A DNA stretch of 64,000 nt from Aliiglaciecola sp. CAU 1673 (GTDB taxonomy: Bacteria; Pseudomonadota; Gammaproteobacteria; Enterobacterales; Alteromonadaceae), in contig NZ_JARHUG010000014.1 in the NCBI RefSeq assembly GCF_029223185.1, positions 1 to 64,000 of the forward strand. Direction: 5' to 3'. Made by a program: the position numbers and the translations under genes. Below, piece by piece: positions 55,598 through 64,000 of the stretch (its first letter is position 1; each line of letters opens with the position of its first letter). Under the pieces are notes generated by a model that was not told the origin of the DNA, did not search any database, and worked only from the letters and a program-made list of their open reading frames with translations.

Positions 55598-56521
55598 ATG
55601 AAAAACCTGATACTCTACGTGGTAACCGTGCTGATTTGGGGCTCAACCTGGCTGGCCATCGAATTCCAGCTCGGCGTGGTATCGCCGGAAGTTTCCCTGG
55701 TCTACCGCTTTGCCATGGCGGCGCTCATGATGTGGGGATATTGCCTGTATAAGAAGCTGCCGATGCGTTTTAACCTGGTGCAACATGGCTTTTTTATACT
55801 TCTGGCGCTGTGTAATTTCGGTTTTAACTACCTGCTGCTGTACTGGGCGCAGCAATATCTGACCTCGGCGCTGGCGTCAGTGGCCTTCTCCACCATGTTG
55901 CTGATAAACATCATCAATACCCGTATCTTTTTCGGCAAACCCATTGCCAAACGTATCTATAGCGGCGCGCTTTTGGGCATTGCCGGGATTGTGGTGTTGT
56001 TCTGGCAGGATCTGCAGGTGTTGGATCTGTCCAACCTGGTATTGGTGGGCCTGTTATTAGCGCTGTCAGGCACCCTGGTGGCCTCTTTTGGCAATATGGT
56101 CAGCGTGCGTAACTCAAGGCGTAGCGTTGGTATTTTGCAGGGCAATGCCTGGGGGATGTTGTACGGCACGTCGGCCTTAGCGATAACCGCACTATTTACC
56201 GGCGCTGAGTTTACCTTTGATCCCAGCCTGCCTTATGTGGCCAGCCTGCTTTATCTGGCGGTGTTCGGTACGGTCATTGCCTTTGCCTGTTATTTTGTGA
56301 TGCTGAAGAATATTGGCCCGGAAAAAGCCAGCTACGTCATCGTACTGTTTCCGCTGGTGGCGGTGGTGCTCAGCACCCTGTTTGAAGGTTTTGTATGGAA
56401 TGGTTACACCCTGGCGGGCTTCTCTTTGGTGTTGGCCGGTAATGCCATCGTGTTGACTCCTTTTGAACGTATCGGACGCTTGCTTGGCAAGCGTCCGGCG
56501 GTTATCCCTGAGCCGGTTTAA
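55598..56521 (+). CDS. EamA/DMT family exporter
   Basis: A 307-residue inner-membrane transporter with ten hydrophobic helices in two EamA repeats (~5-135 and ~150-290). Segments typical of the family: LIWGSTWLAIEFQLGVVSPEVSLVYRF and AFACYFVMLKNIGPEKASYVIVLFPLVAVVLSTLFEG. Start MKNLILYV at 55598 (GGGGAAGC upstream); a longer frame starts inside the palindrome. Likely exports amino acids or metabolites; regulated by the divergent MocR. It overlaps the amidohydrolase tail-to-tail by 4 bases. Confidence 0.9.
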   Translation: MKNLILYVVTVLIWGSTWLAIEFQLGVVSPEVSLVYRFAMAALMMWGYCLYKKLPMRFNLVQHGFFILLALCNFGFNYLLLYWAQQYLTSALASVAFSTMLLINIINTRIFFGKPIAKRIYSGALLGIAGIVVLFWQDLQVLDLSNLVLVGLLLALSGTLVASFGNMVSVRNSRRSVGILQGNAWGMLYGTSALAITALFTGAEFTFDPSLPYVASLLYLAVFGTVIAFACYFVMLKNIGPEKASYVIVLFPLVAVVLSTLFEGFVWNGYTLAGFSLVLAGNAIVLTPFERIGRLLGKRPAVIPEPV

Positions 56522-57801
56522 GGACGTTTGGCCACGTTGCCGTCCTTTATCACCCAAGGCACAGTCTCCAGCAGGCTGATGTCTTGAAGCGGATTGCCAG
56601 GGACGGCGATCATATCGGCGAATTTCCCGGTCTCAATGCTGCCTAATTCGCCTTCTTTACCAAGCAAAGTGGCGGCGTTGATAGTGGCGGCCTGGATAGC
56701 CTGCAAGGGTGTCATACCAAAGCGCACCATGCGGGAAAACTGCTTGCCGTTATCGCCATGGGGATAGACTCCGGCATCGGTGCTGAATACCATCTTCACC
56801 CCGGCTTTGACGGCGCGGCTAAAACTGTCGCGCTGTTTGCTACCGACCACTCTCTCTTTGTCCAGACTCTCTTCTAAAATCCCTGCTTTTTCACCTTCGC
56901 CAAGGATATATTCGGTGTTATAGATATCCATGGACAGGTAAGTGCCATGCTGTTTGGCCAGTTTAATGGCTTCATCATCGAGGAAGCTGGCATGCTCTAC
57001 GCTGCGCACCCCGGCTTTAATCGCGGCTTTAATGCCTTCGGTGCCATGGGCGTGAGCGGCCACATGAATGCCGCGCAGATTGGCTTCTTCAACAATGGCA
57101 TTCATTTCTTCCTGACTGTATTGCTGCGCGCCGACTTTGGTGCCTTTTGACAGCACCCCGCCGGTGGCGCAGTACTTAATCAGATCGGCACCGTACTTGA
57201 TATTCATGCGCACCTTTTCACGCACCGCCCAAGGTCCGTCGGCTACCGCAGGGGATTTGTCCTGATATTCATAGGGCAGCAGATTGTTGTCGCAATGGCC
57301 GCCGGTGATCCCAAGAGGAATGCCCGACGCAAAAATCCGTGGTCCAGGTACTTCGCCTTTGTTAATGGCATCACGCAGCGCCACATCCGAATAGCCGCTG
57401 GCGCCCACATTGCGAATGGTGGTAAAGCCTGCCTCCAAGGTGGTTTTCGCATTAGCCACACCGGTAATGGTCTCGGCTGGCAGCGATACTGCCAATCCCT
57501 TATAGCCATGCACAGCGGCATCAGAGGTGATATGCACATGCATATCCATCAGGCCGGGCAGCAGGGTTTGCCCGCTGAGATCAAGGAGTTTGGCGCCTTC
57601 GGGAATGGCCAGTTTGCCCTGTTCACCGATATCACGGATACGGTTGTCTTCCAGAATAAGCAGGGGCTTTTGTTGTAGTTTGCCGGTTTTGACATCCAAA
57701 AGGGCATCGGCTTTAACCACAGTGATATCGGCTTGTGCAGTGAGTGATATGGCACTGACTAACATGCCAGTGGTAAGAGAAAGGTAACGCGCTGTTTTCA
57801 C
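56518..57801 (-). CDS. Secreted metal-dependent amidohydrolase (prolidase/imidazolonepropionase-like)
   Basis: A 427-residue amidohydrolase with a signal peptide (MKTARYLSLTTGMLVSAISLTAQA). Metal motif DMHVH in LLPGLMDMHVHITSD, the bridging carboxylated Lys in GADLIKYCATGG, His in VAAHAHGTEG and SVEHASFLDD, and the metal Asp in FSTDAGVYPHG. The set matches the secreted Xaa-Pro/Xaa-Arg dipeptidase group of the superfamily. Probably hydrolyses peptides or other amides in the periplasm. Not close to the YtcJ-like enzyme at 39.7-41.4 kb. Confidence 0.88.
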   Translation of the reverse strand: MKTARYLSLTTGMLVSAISLTAQADITVVKADALLDVKTGKLQQKPLLILEDNRIRDIGEQGKLAIPEGAKLLDLSGQTLLPGLMDMHVHITSDAAVHGYKGLAVSLPAETITGVANAKTTLEAGFTTIRNVGASGYSDVALRDAINKGEVPGPRIFASGIPLGITGGHCDNNLLPYEYQDKSPAVADGPWAVREKVRMNIKYGADLIKYCATGGVLSKGTKVGAQQYSQEEMNAIVEEANLRGIHVAAHAHGTEGIKAAIKAGVRSVEHASFLDDEAIKLAKQHGTYLSMDIYNTEYILGEGEKAGILEESLDKERVVGSKQRDSFSRAVKAGVKMVFSTDAGVYPHGDNGKQFSRMVRFGMTPLQAIQAATINAATLLGKEGELGSIETGKFADMIAVPGNPLQDISLLETVPWVIKDGNVAKRP

Positions 57802-57862
57802 AATGGATTTTCCTGAGGTTACAAAGCTCTCAGGATAGTGTTAAGCGACCCATTAATTCAAG

Positions 57863-59392
57863 CTAGATCCAATCGGTGCGCGGTAACCATAGGGCCAGAC
57901 CAAAGCCGGCCAGACTGAGCAGCACAATCCATAGATCACCGTAGGCGCCAAAGGGCGTATCGCCGCGGTAGGTAGGCACCTCTGCACGTAATACTGCATC
58001 TTCAAATTGTGGCACTTTTGCAATGATTTGACCGTTGGCATCAATCACTGCGGTAATGCCGTTGTTGGTCGCGCGAAGCACAGGTATTCCAAACTCTTTG
58101 GCGCGTACCTGGGCTATTTCCAGATGTTGGTGGGGACCGTGTGAGCGGCCAAACCAAGCGTCATTACTGACGGTCAGAATAAAATCCGTATAGGGATGCA
58201 GGTTGGCGCGCATTTGTTCCGGGAAGGCAATTTCAAAGCAGATCGCGGGGGCCAGGCGATAATCATTGGCGATCAGGTTATTCTGCTCGAAGTTTCCGCG
58301 GCTGAAGGAAGACATGGGCAGATCAAAAATCGGTGCCAAGCCTCTGAGCCAATCCTCCAGAGGAATAAATTCGCCAATCGGCAACAGGTGGTGCTTGGCA
58401 TAGCGATTGGTATGCATATAGCGATAGTGGCCCTGTTTTTCCCCGTGCAAACTGCCCACACCAATTAACTGGTTAAAGGCTTGGCGGGTTTCAAAATTGT
58501 AATTGACGATGCCGGTAATCAGGCCCGTGCCGTTTTCTGCGGCAATTTCGTCCAGCTCACCCAAATACTCGGGGACCAGGGGCTCTAGTCTGGGAATGGC
58601 GGCTTCCGGCCAAATGATCAAATCGGCATCCCAGTAGGGGGCGGTCATCTCCAGGTACTTGCGCATGGTGGGACCGTCTTGTTCCGGTACCCAGCGTAAT
58701 TCCTGCTTAATATTGCCCTGCACCATTACCACATCGGCATGCTTGCCGGTGGCTTTGGTCCAGCTATGTCCATCCAGAACCACACCGCTTATCATCGGCA
58801 CAACTACCAACAAAGCAGCCGACAGCCAATGGCGCTGACGCAACAGCAGCATGACGCCCGATGCCATAAGCACCAGCAGCAGACTGACGCCGGTCTCACC
58901 GACAATAGGTAGCCAGCCTCCTAAGGGACCATGAAGCTGACTGTAGCCAAGCGATAGCCAGGGGAAGCCGGTCAACATCCAGCCACGCAGCCATTCTGTG
59001 ACATACCAAATCAGCGGGATGGCCATGGGCCAATAGGGGAGCTTGATAAAGCGAACCAGCAGCCAACTGGCCAATGCGGGATACAGAGCCAAATAGAGAC
59101 AGAGTAACAGCATCAGGCTTAAGGAGCCGAGCAAGGGTAAGCCGCCAAAATCGGCAATGCTTACGTGTACCCAGCTGACACCTGCGCCAAACCAGCCGAG
59201 GCCGAAAGACAATCCGGTCAGAAAAGGAAAAGCCCTGCCTGGTCCTGACAACAAAGCAAAAAAGCCAAGCAGCAGCAATGGCACCAAATACCACTGTGAA
59301 AAAGGCGCGTAGCCCAGCGTCAGGCCTGCCCCAAGAGCAAGTGACGCCAGACTCAGGGCGTAGCGGTTAACCGCCTTGTTCTTCGGCATCAT
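57863..59392 (-). CDS. lnt: Apolipoprotein N-acyltransferase
   Basis: A 509-residue inner-membrane enzyme adding the third acyl chain to lipoproteins. About six N-terminal membrane helices (~10-215) precede a periplasmic nitrilase domain (~225-480) with the Glu-Lys-Cys triad: Glu in IIWPEAAIPRLE, Lys in the GEFIPLEDW-adjacent loop, Cys in PAICFEIAFPEQM. Two ATGs in tandem (59392, 59389) are possible starts. The 5' end overlaps corC by 26 bases. Part of the miaB-ybeZ-ybeY-corC-lnt operon. Confidence 0.96.
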   Translation of the reverse strand: MMPKNKAVNRYALSLASLALGAGLTLGYAPFSQWYLVPLLLLGFFALLSGPGRAFPFLTGLSFGLGWFGAGVSWVHVSIADFGGLPLLGSLSLMLLLCLYLALYPALASWLLVRFIKLPYWPMAIPLIWYVTEWLRGWMLTGFPWLSLGYSQLHGPLGGWLPIVGETGVSLLLVLMASGVMLLLRQRHWLSAALLVVVPMISGVVLDGHSWTKATGKHADVVMVQGNIKQELRWVPEQDGPTMRKYLEMTAPYWDADLIIWPEAAIPRLEPLVPEYLGELDEIAAENGTGLITGIVNYNFETRQAFNQLIGVGSLHGEKQGHYRYMHTNRYAKHHLLPIGEFIPLEDWLRGLAPIFDLPMSSFSRGNFEQNNLIANDYRLAPAICFEIAFPEQMRANLHPYTDFILTVSNDAWFGRSHGPHQHLEIAQVRAKEFGIPVLRATNNGITAVIDANGQIIAKVPQFEDAVLRAEVPTYRGDTPFGAYGDLWIVLLSLAGFGLALWLPRTDWI

Positions 59393-60245
59393 CCTTTCTG
59401 GGCAGACTCACTTTAAGCTGGATCAGACGTCGTTTATCGGCGTTGGCGACCCGAAATTCGATGCCGTCAATTTCCACCGCTTCGTCGCGACTTGGCATAT
59501 GACCAAAGGCGCGCAGCACAATACCGCCAATGGTATCGGCTTCTTCTTCATCGAAGTGGGTGGAAAAAAATTCGTTGAAGTCCTCAACCGGGGTCAAAGC
59601 TTTCACTGAATAGGTGCATTTGTTCAATGCACGGATATCATCGGTTTCATTGTCCTCGGCGTCGTGCTCGTCTTCGATTTCACCGACGATCAACTCCAGG
59701 ATATCTTCGATGGTGACCAAGCCTGATACGCCGCCGTACTCATCGACCACGATAGCCATATGGTAGCGTTCCTGACGGAACTCACGCAGCAATACATCCA
59801 CGCGCTTGCTTTCCGGCACGATAATGGCCGGGCGCAGGATCTCTCTGAGCTTGAATTCCTTTTCGGAATCGAAACCATACTCAAGCAGGTCCTTGGCCAG
59901 CAAAATCCCTTCGATATGATCTTTGTCTTCGTTGATCACCGGAAAACGGGAATGAGCGGACTCGAGCACCACAGGCAGAAATTCTGCCACTTGCTGGTCG
60001 ATACCGATGGTCATGATCTGGGCGCGCGGGATCATAATGTCTCTGACCCGCATTTCACTGATTTCCAGTACCCCTTCGATCATGTCGCGGGTAGCGCTGT
60101 CTATCACTTCGCGCTGCTGTGCTTCGCTGATCACTTCGACCAGCTGCTCTCTGTTTTGCGGTTCTCCCGACAGGGTCTGGACTATTTTTCCCAGCCAACC
60201 CGACTTGGAAGAACCGTTACTAGAGTGGGGATTGTCGTCGCTCAT
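59367..60245 (-). CDS. corC: CorC/YbeX family transporter-associated CBS protein
   Basis: A 292-residue protein with two CBS domains (~70-190: [15 protein letters not shown]...[19 protein letters not shown] and [27 protein letters not shown]) and a C-terminal CorC_HlyC (transporter-associated) domain (~205-285). Linked to Mg2+/Co2+ efflux and, in E. coli (YbeX), to rRNA processing. Start [11 protein letters not shown] at 60245; an upstream TTG was rejected. Usual operon position between ybeY and lnt. Confidence 0.95.
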   Translation of the reverse strand: MSDDNPHSSNGSSKSGWLGKIVQTLSGEPQNREQLVEVISEAQQREVIDSATRDMIEGVLEISEMRVRDIMIPRAQIMTIGIDQQVAEFLPVVLESAHSRFPVINEDKDHIEGILLAKDLLEYGFDSEKEFKLREILRPAIIVPESKRVDVLLREFRQERYHMAIVVDEYGGVSGLVTIEDILELIVGEIEDEHDAEDNETDDIRALNKCTYSVKALTPVEDFNEFFSTHFDEEEADTIGGIVLRAFGHMPSRDEAVEIDGIEFRVANADKRRLIQLKVSLPRKDDAEEQGG

Positions 60246-60277
60246 AGGCTCCAATCTATATTAACGAAGAGGGGCTA

Positions 60278-60739
60278 TCATTCCCGATCCGCATAGGGAT
60301 CGTCAATTCCTAATTGGCCGAGAATGGCGATTTCGATACCTTCCATCTCCTCGGCCTCAGCATCCTCAATATGGTCAAAGCCAAGCAAATGCAGGGTACC
60401 GTGCACACAAAGGTGGGCCCAATGGTGTTTAAGTGGCTTGTTTTGCTCTGAGGCTTCACGGGCGACCACCGGTGCACAAATCACCAAATCACCGAGCAAA
60501 TCTATCTCGATACCGGGCGGAGCCTCGAATGGAAAGGACAGCACATTGGTGGCGTAGTCCTTTGCGCGATACTCATGGTTTAGCTCACGGCCTTCCTCTT
60601 CGTCGACGATACGCACGGTGAGTTCACCGCTTGTAAGGCCTTGAGAATGCAACGTTGCATCTACCCATTGTTGAATATCAGATTCAGCGGGTAAATCCGG
60701 CGCATCACTGGCTAATTGCAGATCAAGGGTGGCTATCAA
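60278..60739 (-). CDS. ybeY: Endoribonuclease YbeY
   Basis: A 153-residue metal-dependent RNase for 16S rRNA 3'-end maturation and ribosome quality control. The H-x3-H-x5-H zinc motif is in [15 protein letters not shown], with a conserved Arg-containing region ([19 protein letters not shown]). Its start overlaps the ybeZ stop by 4 bases. Confidence 0.97.
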   Translation of the reverse strand: MIATLDLQLASDAPDLPAESDIQQWVDATLHSQGLTSGELTVRIVDEEEGRELNHEYRAKDYATNVLSFPFEAPPGIEIDLLGDLVICAPVVAREASEQNKPLKHHWAHLCVHGTLHLLGFDHIEDAEAEEMEGIEIAILGQLGIDDPYADRE

Positions 60740-61770
60740 TTGGATTTGTTCTCGTCGTTGCCGTTGGCTTTTTGCTGTTTTAACACTTCCTGCTGACGAT
60801 CATGCTCTTCATAGGCCATGATAATGCGTGAGACCACCGGGTGGCGCACTACGTCATTGGCGGTAAAGAAATTAAAGGACACATCCTTCACCTCTTTCAG
60901 CACTTCGATGGCATGGCGCAGGCCGCTGCGTACGCCGCGCGGCAGGTCTACCTGAGTGATATCACCGGTGATCACCGCGCGGGAATTAAAGCCAATGCGG
61001 GTCAGGAACATTTTCATCTGTTCCACCGTGGTGTTCTGGCTTTCATCCAGAATAATAAAGGCATCATTGAGGGTGCGGCCGCGCATATAGGCCAATGGCG
61101 CCACTTCAATCACGTTTCGCTCAATCAGCTTTTCCACCTTTTCAAAGCCGAGCATTTCAAACAGGGCGTCGTACAAGGGGCGCAGATAAGGATCGACCTT
61201 TTGTGATAAATCGCCAGGCAGGAAACCCAGCTTCTCGCCGGCTTCCACTGCTGGGCGGGTCAACAGAATACGTCTGATTTCCTGGCGCTCCAGCGCGTCC
61301 ACCGCACAGGCCACCGCCAGGTAAGTCTTACCGGTACCGGCCGGTCCTACCCCAAAGCAGATGTCATGATTAACGATATTCTGCACATACTGAGACTGAT
61401 TGGGGTTACGTGGCTTAATCACACCACGCTTGGTTTTGATATGTACTTCTTTGCCGTACTTACCGGCTTCAGCCTGCTCCAGGCACTTGGCTTCCTGAAT
61501 AGCCAGATGCACTTTTTCAGGGGCAAGGTCCGGAATAAGACCTTTGATCGGCTGGGTTTCGATATACAGCAATTTCAACAGTTCTGCGGTGGCGTTAGCC
61601 TGCTGGGGGTTACCCAGGACCTTAAACTCGTTGTTGCGATAGCTGATTTCCACCCCCAAACGGCGCTCAATCTGCTTGATATTGTCATCGAAGGGACCAC
61701 AGAGGCTGGACAGTCGCTTGTGGTCGTTTGGTTCTAAAATAACGGCATTGCTGACGAGTTGACTGGACAA
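60736..61770 (-). CDS. ybeZ: PhoH-like ATPase YbeZ
   Basis: A 344-residue PhoH-family ATPase working with YbeY in rRNA processing. An N-terminal KH-like segment (~20-100), then the PhoH domain with Walker [14 protein letters not shown] and Walker B-type [11 protein letters not shown]. Adjacent ybeY overlaps by 4 bases and miaB lies 12 bases upstream. Confidence 0.96.
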   Translation of the reverse strand: MSSQLVSNAVILEPNDHKRLSSLCGPFDDNIKQIERRLGVEISYRNNEFKVLGNPQQANATAELLKLLYIETQPIKGLIPDLAPEKVHLAIQEAKCLEQAEAGKYGKEVHIKTKRGVIKPRNPNQSQYVQNIVNHDICFGVGPAGTGKTYLAVACAVDALERQEIRRILLTRPAVEAGEKLGFLPGDLSQKVDPYLRPLYDALFEMLGFEKVEKLIERNVIEVAPLAYMRGRTLNDAFIILDESQNTTVEQMKMFLTRIGFNSRAVITGDITQVDLPRGVRSGLRHAIEVLKEVKDVSFNFFTANDVVRHPVVSRIIMAYEEHDRQQEVLKQQKANGNDENKSN

Positions 61771-61782
61771 GTCTGGACTCTC

Positions 61783-63216
61783 CTAGCTTGGCATAAACTG
61801 GCCCACGCCCAGTGCATCGGGCAAAGTAGCGGCCTGTTTGTTGATAATGGTTTGCGGGGCGATGCTGATACGCAGGCCCATGTCTTTTTCACGGCGGATC
61901 ACTTCGCCGCGCAGGCTGTTGGCAAATACATCGGTGATGCGTACATCTACAAATTCGCCAATCATATCTGGACTGCCTTCGAAGTTAACCACACGGTTAT
62001 TCTCGGTACGTCCTGACAGCTCCATCAGATCCTTACGGGACGGGCCTTCCACCAAAATGCGTTGCTCGGTACCTACCATGCCACGGGCAATGCGCAAGGC
62101 TTGCTGGTTGATACGCTGCTGTAACAGATACAGACGCTGTTTCTTGGTTTCTTCAGAGACATCGTCAGGCAAATCGGCCGCCGGCGTACCGGGACGGGCG
62201 CTATAAATAAAGCTGAAGCTGAGGTCATAATCGATGGCCTGGATCAAATCCATGGTGGCCTGAAAATCATCATCGGTCTCACCAGGGAAGCCGATGATAA
62301 AGTCGGACGACATACTCAGATTCGGGCGAATTTTCTTCAGACGACGGATTTTAGACTTGTACTCAATCGCCGTATGGCCACGCTTCATCAGGGTCAGAAT
62401 ACGGTCTGATCCGCTTTGCACCGGCAGATGCAGGTGATCCACCAACTCCGGAATATGGGCGTAGGCTTCAATAATATCGTCGGTAAATTCCACCGGGTGC
62501 GAGGTGGTGTAGCGGATACGATCGATACCGTCGATGGCAGCCACTAAATGCAACAGCTCGGCAAAGGTGCAGATGCTGCCGTCATGGTTGGCGCCACGGT
62601 AGGCATTAACGTTCTGACCCAGCAAATTGACTTCACGCACGCCTTGCTCGGCCAACTGGGCGATTTCAAAAATCACATCGTCGGCCGGGCGGCTGACCTC
62701 TTCGCCGCGGGTGTAGGGCACCACGCAGAAAGTACAGTATTTGGAGCAGCCTTCCATAATGGAAACAAAGGCCGTAGGGCCTTCGGCACGCGGCTCGGGC
62801 AGGCGGTCAAACTTCTCGATTTCCGGGAAGCTGATATCTACCACCGGTGAGCGGTCGCCTTTGACGGAGTTAATCATCTCCGGCAGGCGGTGCAGAGTCT
62901 GCGGTCCAAATACGATATCCACATAAGGGGCGCGATCGCGAATATGCTCGCCTTCCTGAGATGCCACGCAGCCACCGACGCCGATAATCAGATCGGGATT
63001 CTTTTTCTTCAGCGTCTTCCAACGACCCAACTGGTGAAACACCTTTTCTTGTGCTTTTTCGCGGATAGAACAGGTGTTGAGCAGGATCACGTCGGCCTCT
63101 TCAGGATTTTCAGTGGCCTGATAACCGTGGGTGGAATCCAGCAGGTCCGCCATTTTCTCCGAGTCATACTCGTTCATCTGGCAGCCCCAGGTCTTAATAA
63201 ATAGTTTCTTGCTCAT
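61783..63216 (-). CDS. miaB: tRNA-2-methylthio-N6-dimethylallyladenosine synthase
   Basis: A 477-residue radical-SAM methylthiotransferase modifying i6A37 of tRNAs. N-terminal MTTase domain with Cys in [22 protein letters not shown] and GCVASQEG (second 4Fe-4S cluster); radical-SAM motif C-x3-C-x2-C in [17 protein letters not shown]-terminal TRAM domain (~375-445). Start [11 protein letters not shown] at 63216; 16 upstream codons are not conserved. First gene of the operon; a hairpin lies just upstream. Confidence 0.97.
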   Translation of the reverse strand: MSKKLFIKTWGCQMNEYDSEKMADLLDSTHGYQATENPEEADVILLNTCSIREKAQEKVFHQLGRWKTLKKKNPDLIIGVGGCVASQEGEHIRDRAPYVDIVFGPQTLHRLPEMINSVKGDRSPVVDISFPEIEKFDRLPEPRAEGPTAFVSIMEGCSKYCTFCVVPYTRGEEVSRPADDVIFEIAQLAEQGVREVNLLGQNVNAYRGANHDGSICTFAELLHLVAAIDGIDRIRYTTSHPVEFTDDIIEAYAHIPELVDHLHLPVQSGSDRILTLMKRGHTAIEYKSKIRRLKKIRPNLSMSSDFIIGFPGETDDDFQATMDLIQAIDYDLSFSFIYSARPGTPAADLPDDVSEETKKQRLYLLQQRINQQALRIARGMVGTEQRILVEGPSRKDLMELSGRTENNRVVNFEGSPDMIGEFVDVRITDVFANSLRGEVIRREKDMGLRISIAPQTIINKQAATLPDALGVGQFMPS

Positions 63217-63240
63217 ACAACCCTGACAAAGAAAGAATAA

Positions 63241-63262
63241 TGAAAGGCCGAAGGCCCTTCGC
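63241..63262 (-). terminator. Probable terminator between EamA gene and miaB
   Basis: On the minus strand AAGGGCC-TTC-GGCCTTT forms a 7-bp stem (one G-U pair) followed by CATTATTC. It would end the upstream EamA transcript or act in the miaB leader; the U tract is weak. Confidence 0.45.
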
Positions 63263-63335
63263 AAAAAGATTAAACCGGTAACGAACCGCGCATTTTACCG
63301 CCAGGGCGGCTTGGTTGCCAGCATTCGCTTAAATA

Positions 63336-64000
63336 TCACCATAACCAGCGCTGGCGAATCGTCAGGTTGGCGGCCCAGAGGATCAGTACAAAGCCGCCGA
63401 TAAGCCCCATATGCACCGGTTCATCCCAGAACCAGTAACCCAATATGGCGGCAAAGATTACACTGGAGTAAGTTAAAAGACCGATACGCACCGGCGAGGC
63501 CAGCTTAAAGGCCTTGGTCATTAATAATTGCCCCAGGGCGGCCAGCAGACCCATCAGCGCCAGCCACTGCCAGGCTTCCACCGGCATCGGCTGCCAGTTG
63601 ATCAGCATGGGCACGGCAGAGACCAGGGTGGCCAGACCGGTAAAGTAGATAACGATACGGGCCGAGGGTTCGGTACCGGACAAGTGACGAATGGTGCATT
63701 TGGTAAAGGCCACCAAACAGGCGCAGCCAAGGGCCAGCACTATGTAAAAATTCATCTCTTCGCCACCTACCGGACGCAGGATAAACCCGGCGCCCACAAA
63801 GCCAATGCCGATGGCGATCAGACTTTTCTGACCGATTTCTTCCTTTAGCCACAGCTTGGCGATTATCGGCACAATAAAAGGTGATACCAACAGCGCCATC
63901 ATGGCCTGTGCCAGCGGCAAATTGGCCAGCACCACAAAAAAGCAGTACATGGCAATCAGCCCTGAAGTGGCGCGCATTAAATGTAAGTGAAAAAAATCGG
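63336..64000 (-). CDS. EamA/DMT family transporter, 5'-truncated by the window
   Basis: 221 codons visible, open to the right edge. Two EamA-type halves with about eight hydrophobic helices; FFHLHLMRATSGLIAMYCFF at the edge continues in frame beyond the ATG at 63977, so the real start lies outside the window. LAQAMMALLVSPFIVPIIAKLWLKEEIGQKS and AFKLASPVRIGLLTYSSVIFAAILGYWFWDEP are typical of drug/metabolite exporters. Substrate unknown. Confidence 0.88.
   Translation of the reverse strand, partial: DFFHLHLMRATSGLIAMYCFFVVLANLPLAQAMMALLVSPFIVPIIAKLWLKEEIGQKSLIAIGIGFVGAGFILRPVGGEEMNFYIVLALGCACLVAFTKCTIRHLSGTEPSARIVIYFTGLATLVSAVPMLINWQPMPVEAWQWLALMGLLAALGQLLMTKAFKLASPVRIGLLTYSSVIFAAILGYWFWDEPVHMGLIGGFVLILWAANLTIRQRWLW

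Overview
The window looks like a chromosomal segment of a gammaproteobacterium of the order Alteromonadales, probably Alteromonadaceae; the genus cannot be fixed by reading alone. Grounds: a Na+-type polar flagellar motor gene (motY), the complete rsxABCDGE-nth cluster, the gloA/rnt/grxD/sodB neighbourhood typical of Gammaproteobacteria, and the miaB-ybeZ-ybeY-corC-lnt and leuS-lptE-holA-nadD-rsfS-rlmH-mrdA-rodA-rlpA-dacA blocks in canonical order. Nearly all genes are intact and tightly packed. I found no prophage, complete IS, CRISPR array, integrase or toxin-antitoxin pair.

Layout. 0.2-4.9 kb: redox and iron genes (sodB, grxD, bfr, bfd behind a Fur-like box, a 2-Cys peroxiredoxin, a tandem universal stress protein, rnt). 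5-7.3 kb: motY, a glycerophosphodiesterase and gloA. 7.3-13.9 kb: the Rsx/Rnf membrane electron-transport operon ending in nth. 14.1-15.3 kb: a CsbD-like stress protein and an MscS channel with a frameshifted C-terminus. 15.3-16.3 kb: two tandem tRNA-Asn genes with a good promoter, then a non-coding AT-rich stretch holding three DnaA-box-like sites. 16.3-24.4 kb: MATE exporter, uvrB, a periplasmic solute-binding protein divergent from a LysR regulator, queC/queE (queuosine precursor synthesis) and an NTF2-like/solute-binding-like pair. 24.4-35.3 kb: the long minus-strand cell-wall/LPS/translation block from leuS to dacA.

35.4-57.8 kb lies between two blocks that usually sit close together (ybeL-leuS... 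and ...corC-lnt). It holds a Lon-like protease, two metal-dependent amidohydrolases, the spoVR/yeaH/yeaG stress-kinase module (split by a 4.2-kb accessory cassette with a DUF1304 protein, an OM barrel, a lipoprotein, a pirin and two hypothetical membrane proteins), an M3 peptidase, a glutathione transferase, and a MocR regulator divergent from an EamA exporter across a strong palindrome. 57.8-63.2 kb is the lnt-corC-ybeY-ybeZ-miaB block. A truncated EamA transporter runs off the right edge.

The most unusual non-genic feature is a dispersed MITE-like element seen three times (926-1090, 35460-35693, 39305-39672). It has about 52-bp imperfect terminal inverted repeats. Two copies are flanked by 3-bp T-N-A direct repeats, one carries a 69-bp internal deletion, and the most diverged one supplies the last codons and stop of a neighbouring gene. 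Other points worth a second look: a bacterioferritin that keeps the haem methionine but has lost three of six ferroxidase ligands, several clean palindromes in divergent promoter regions, and the DnaA-box cluster.
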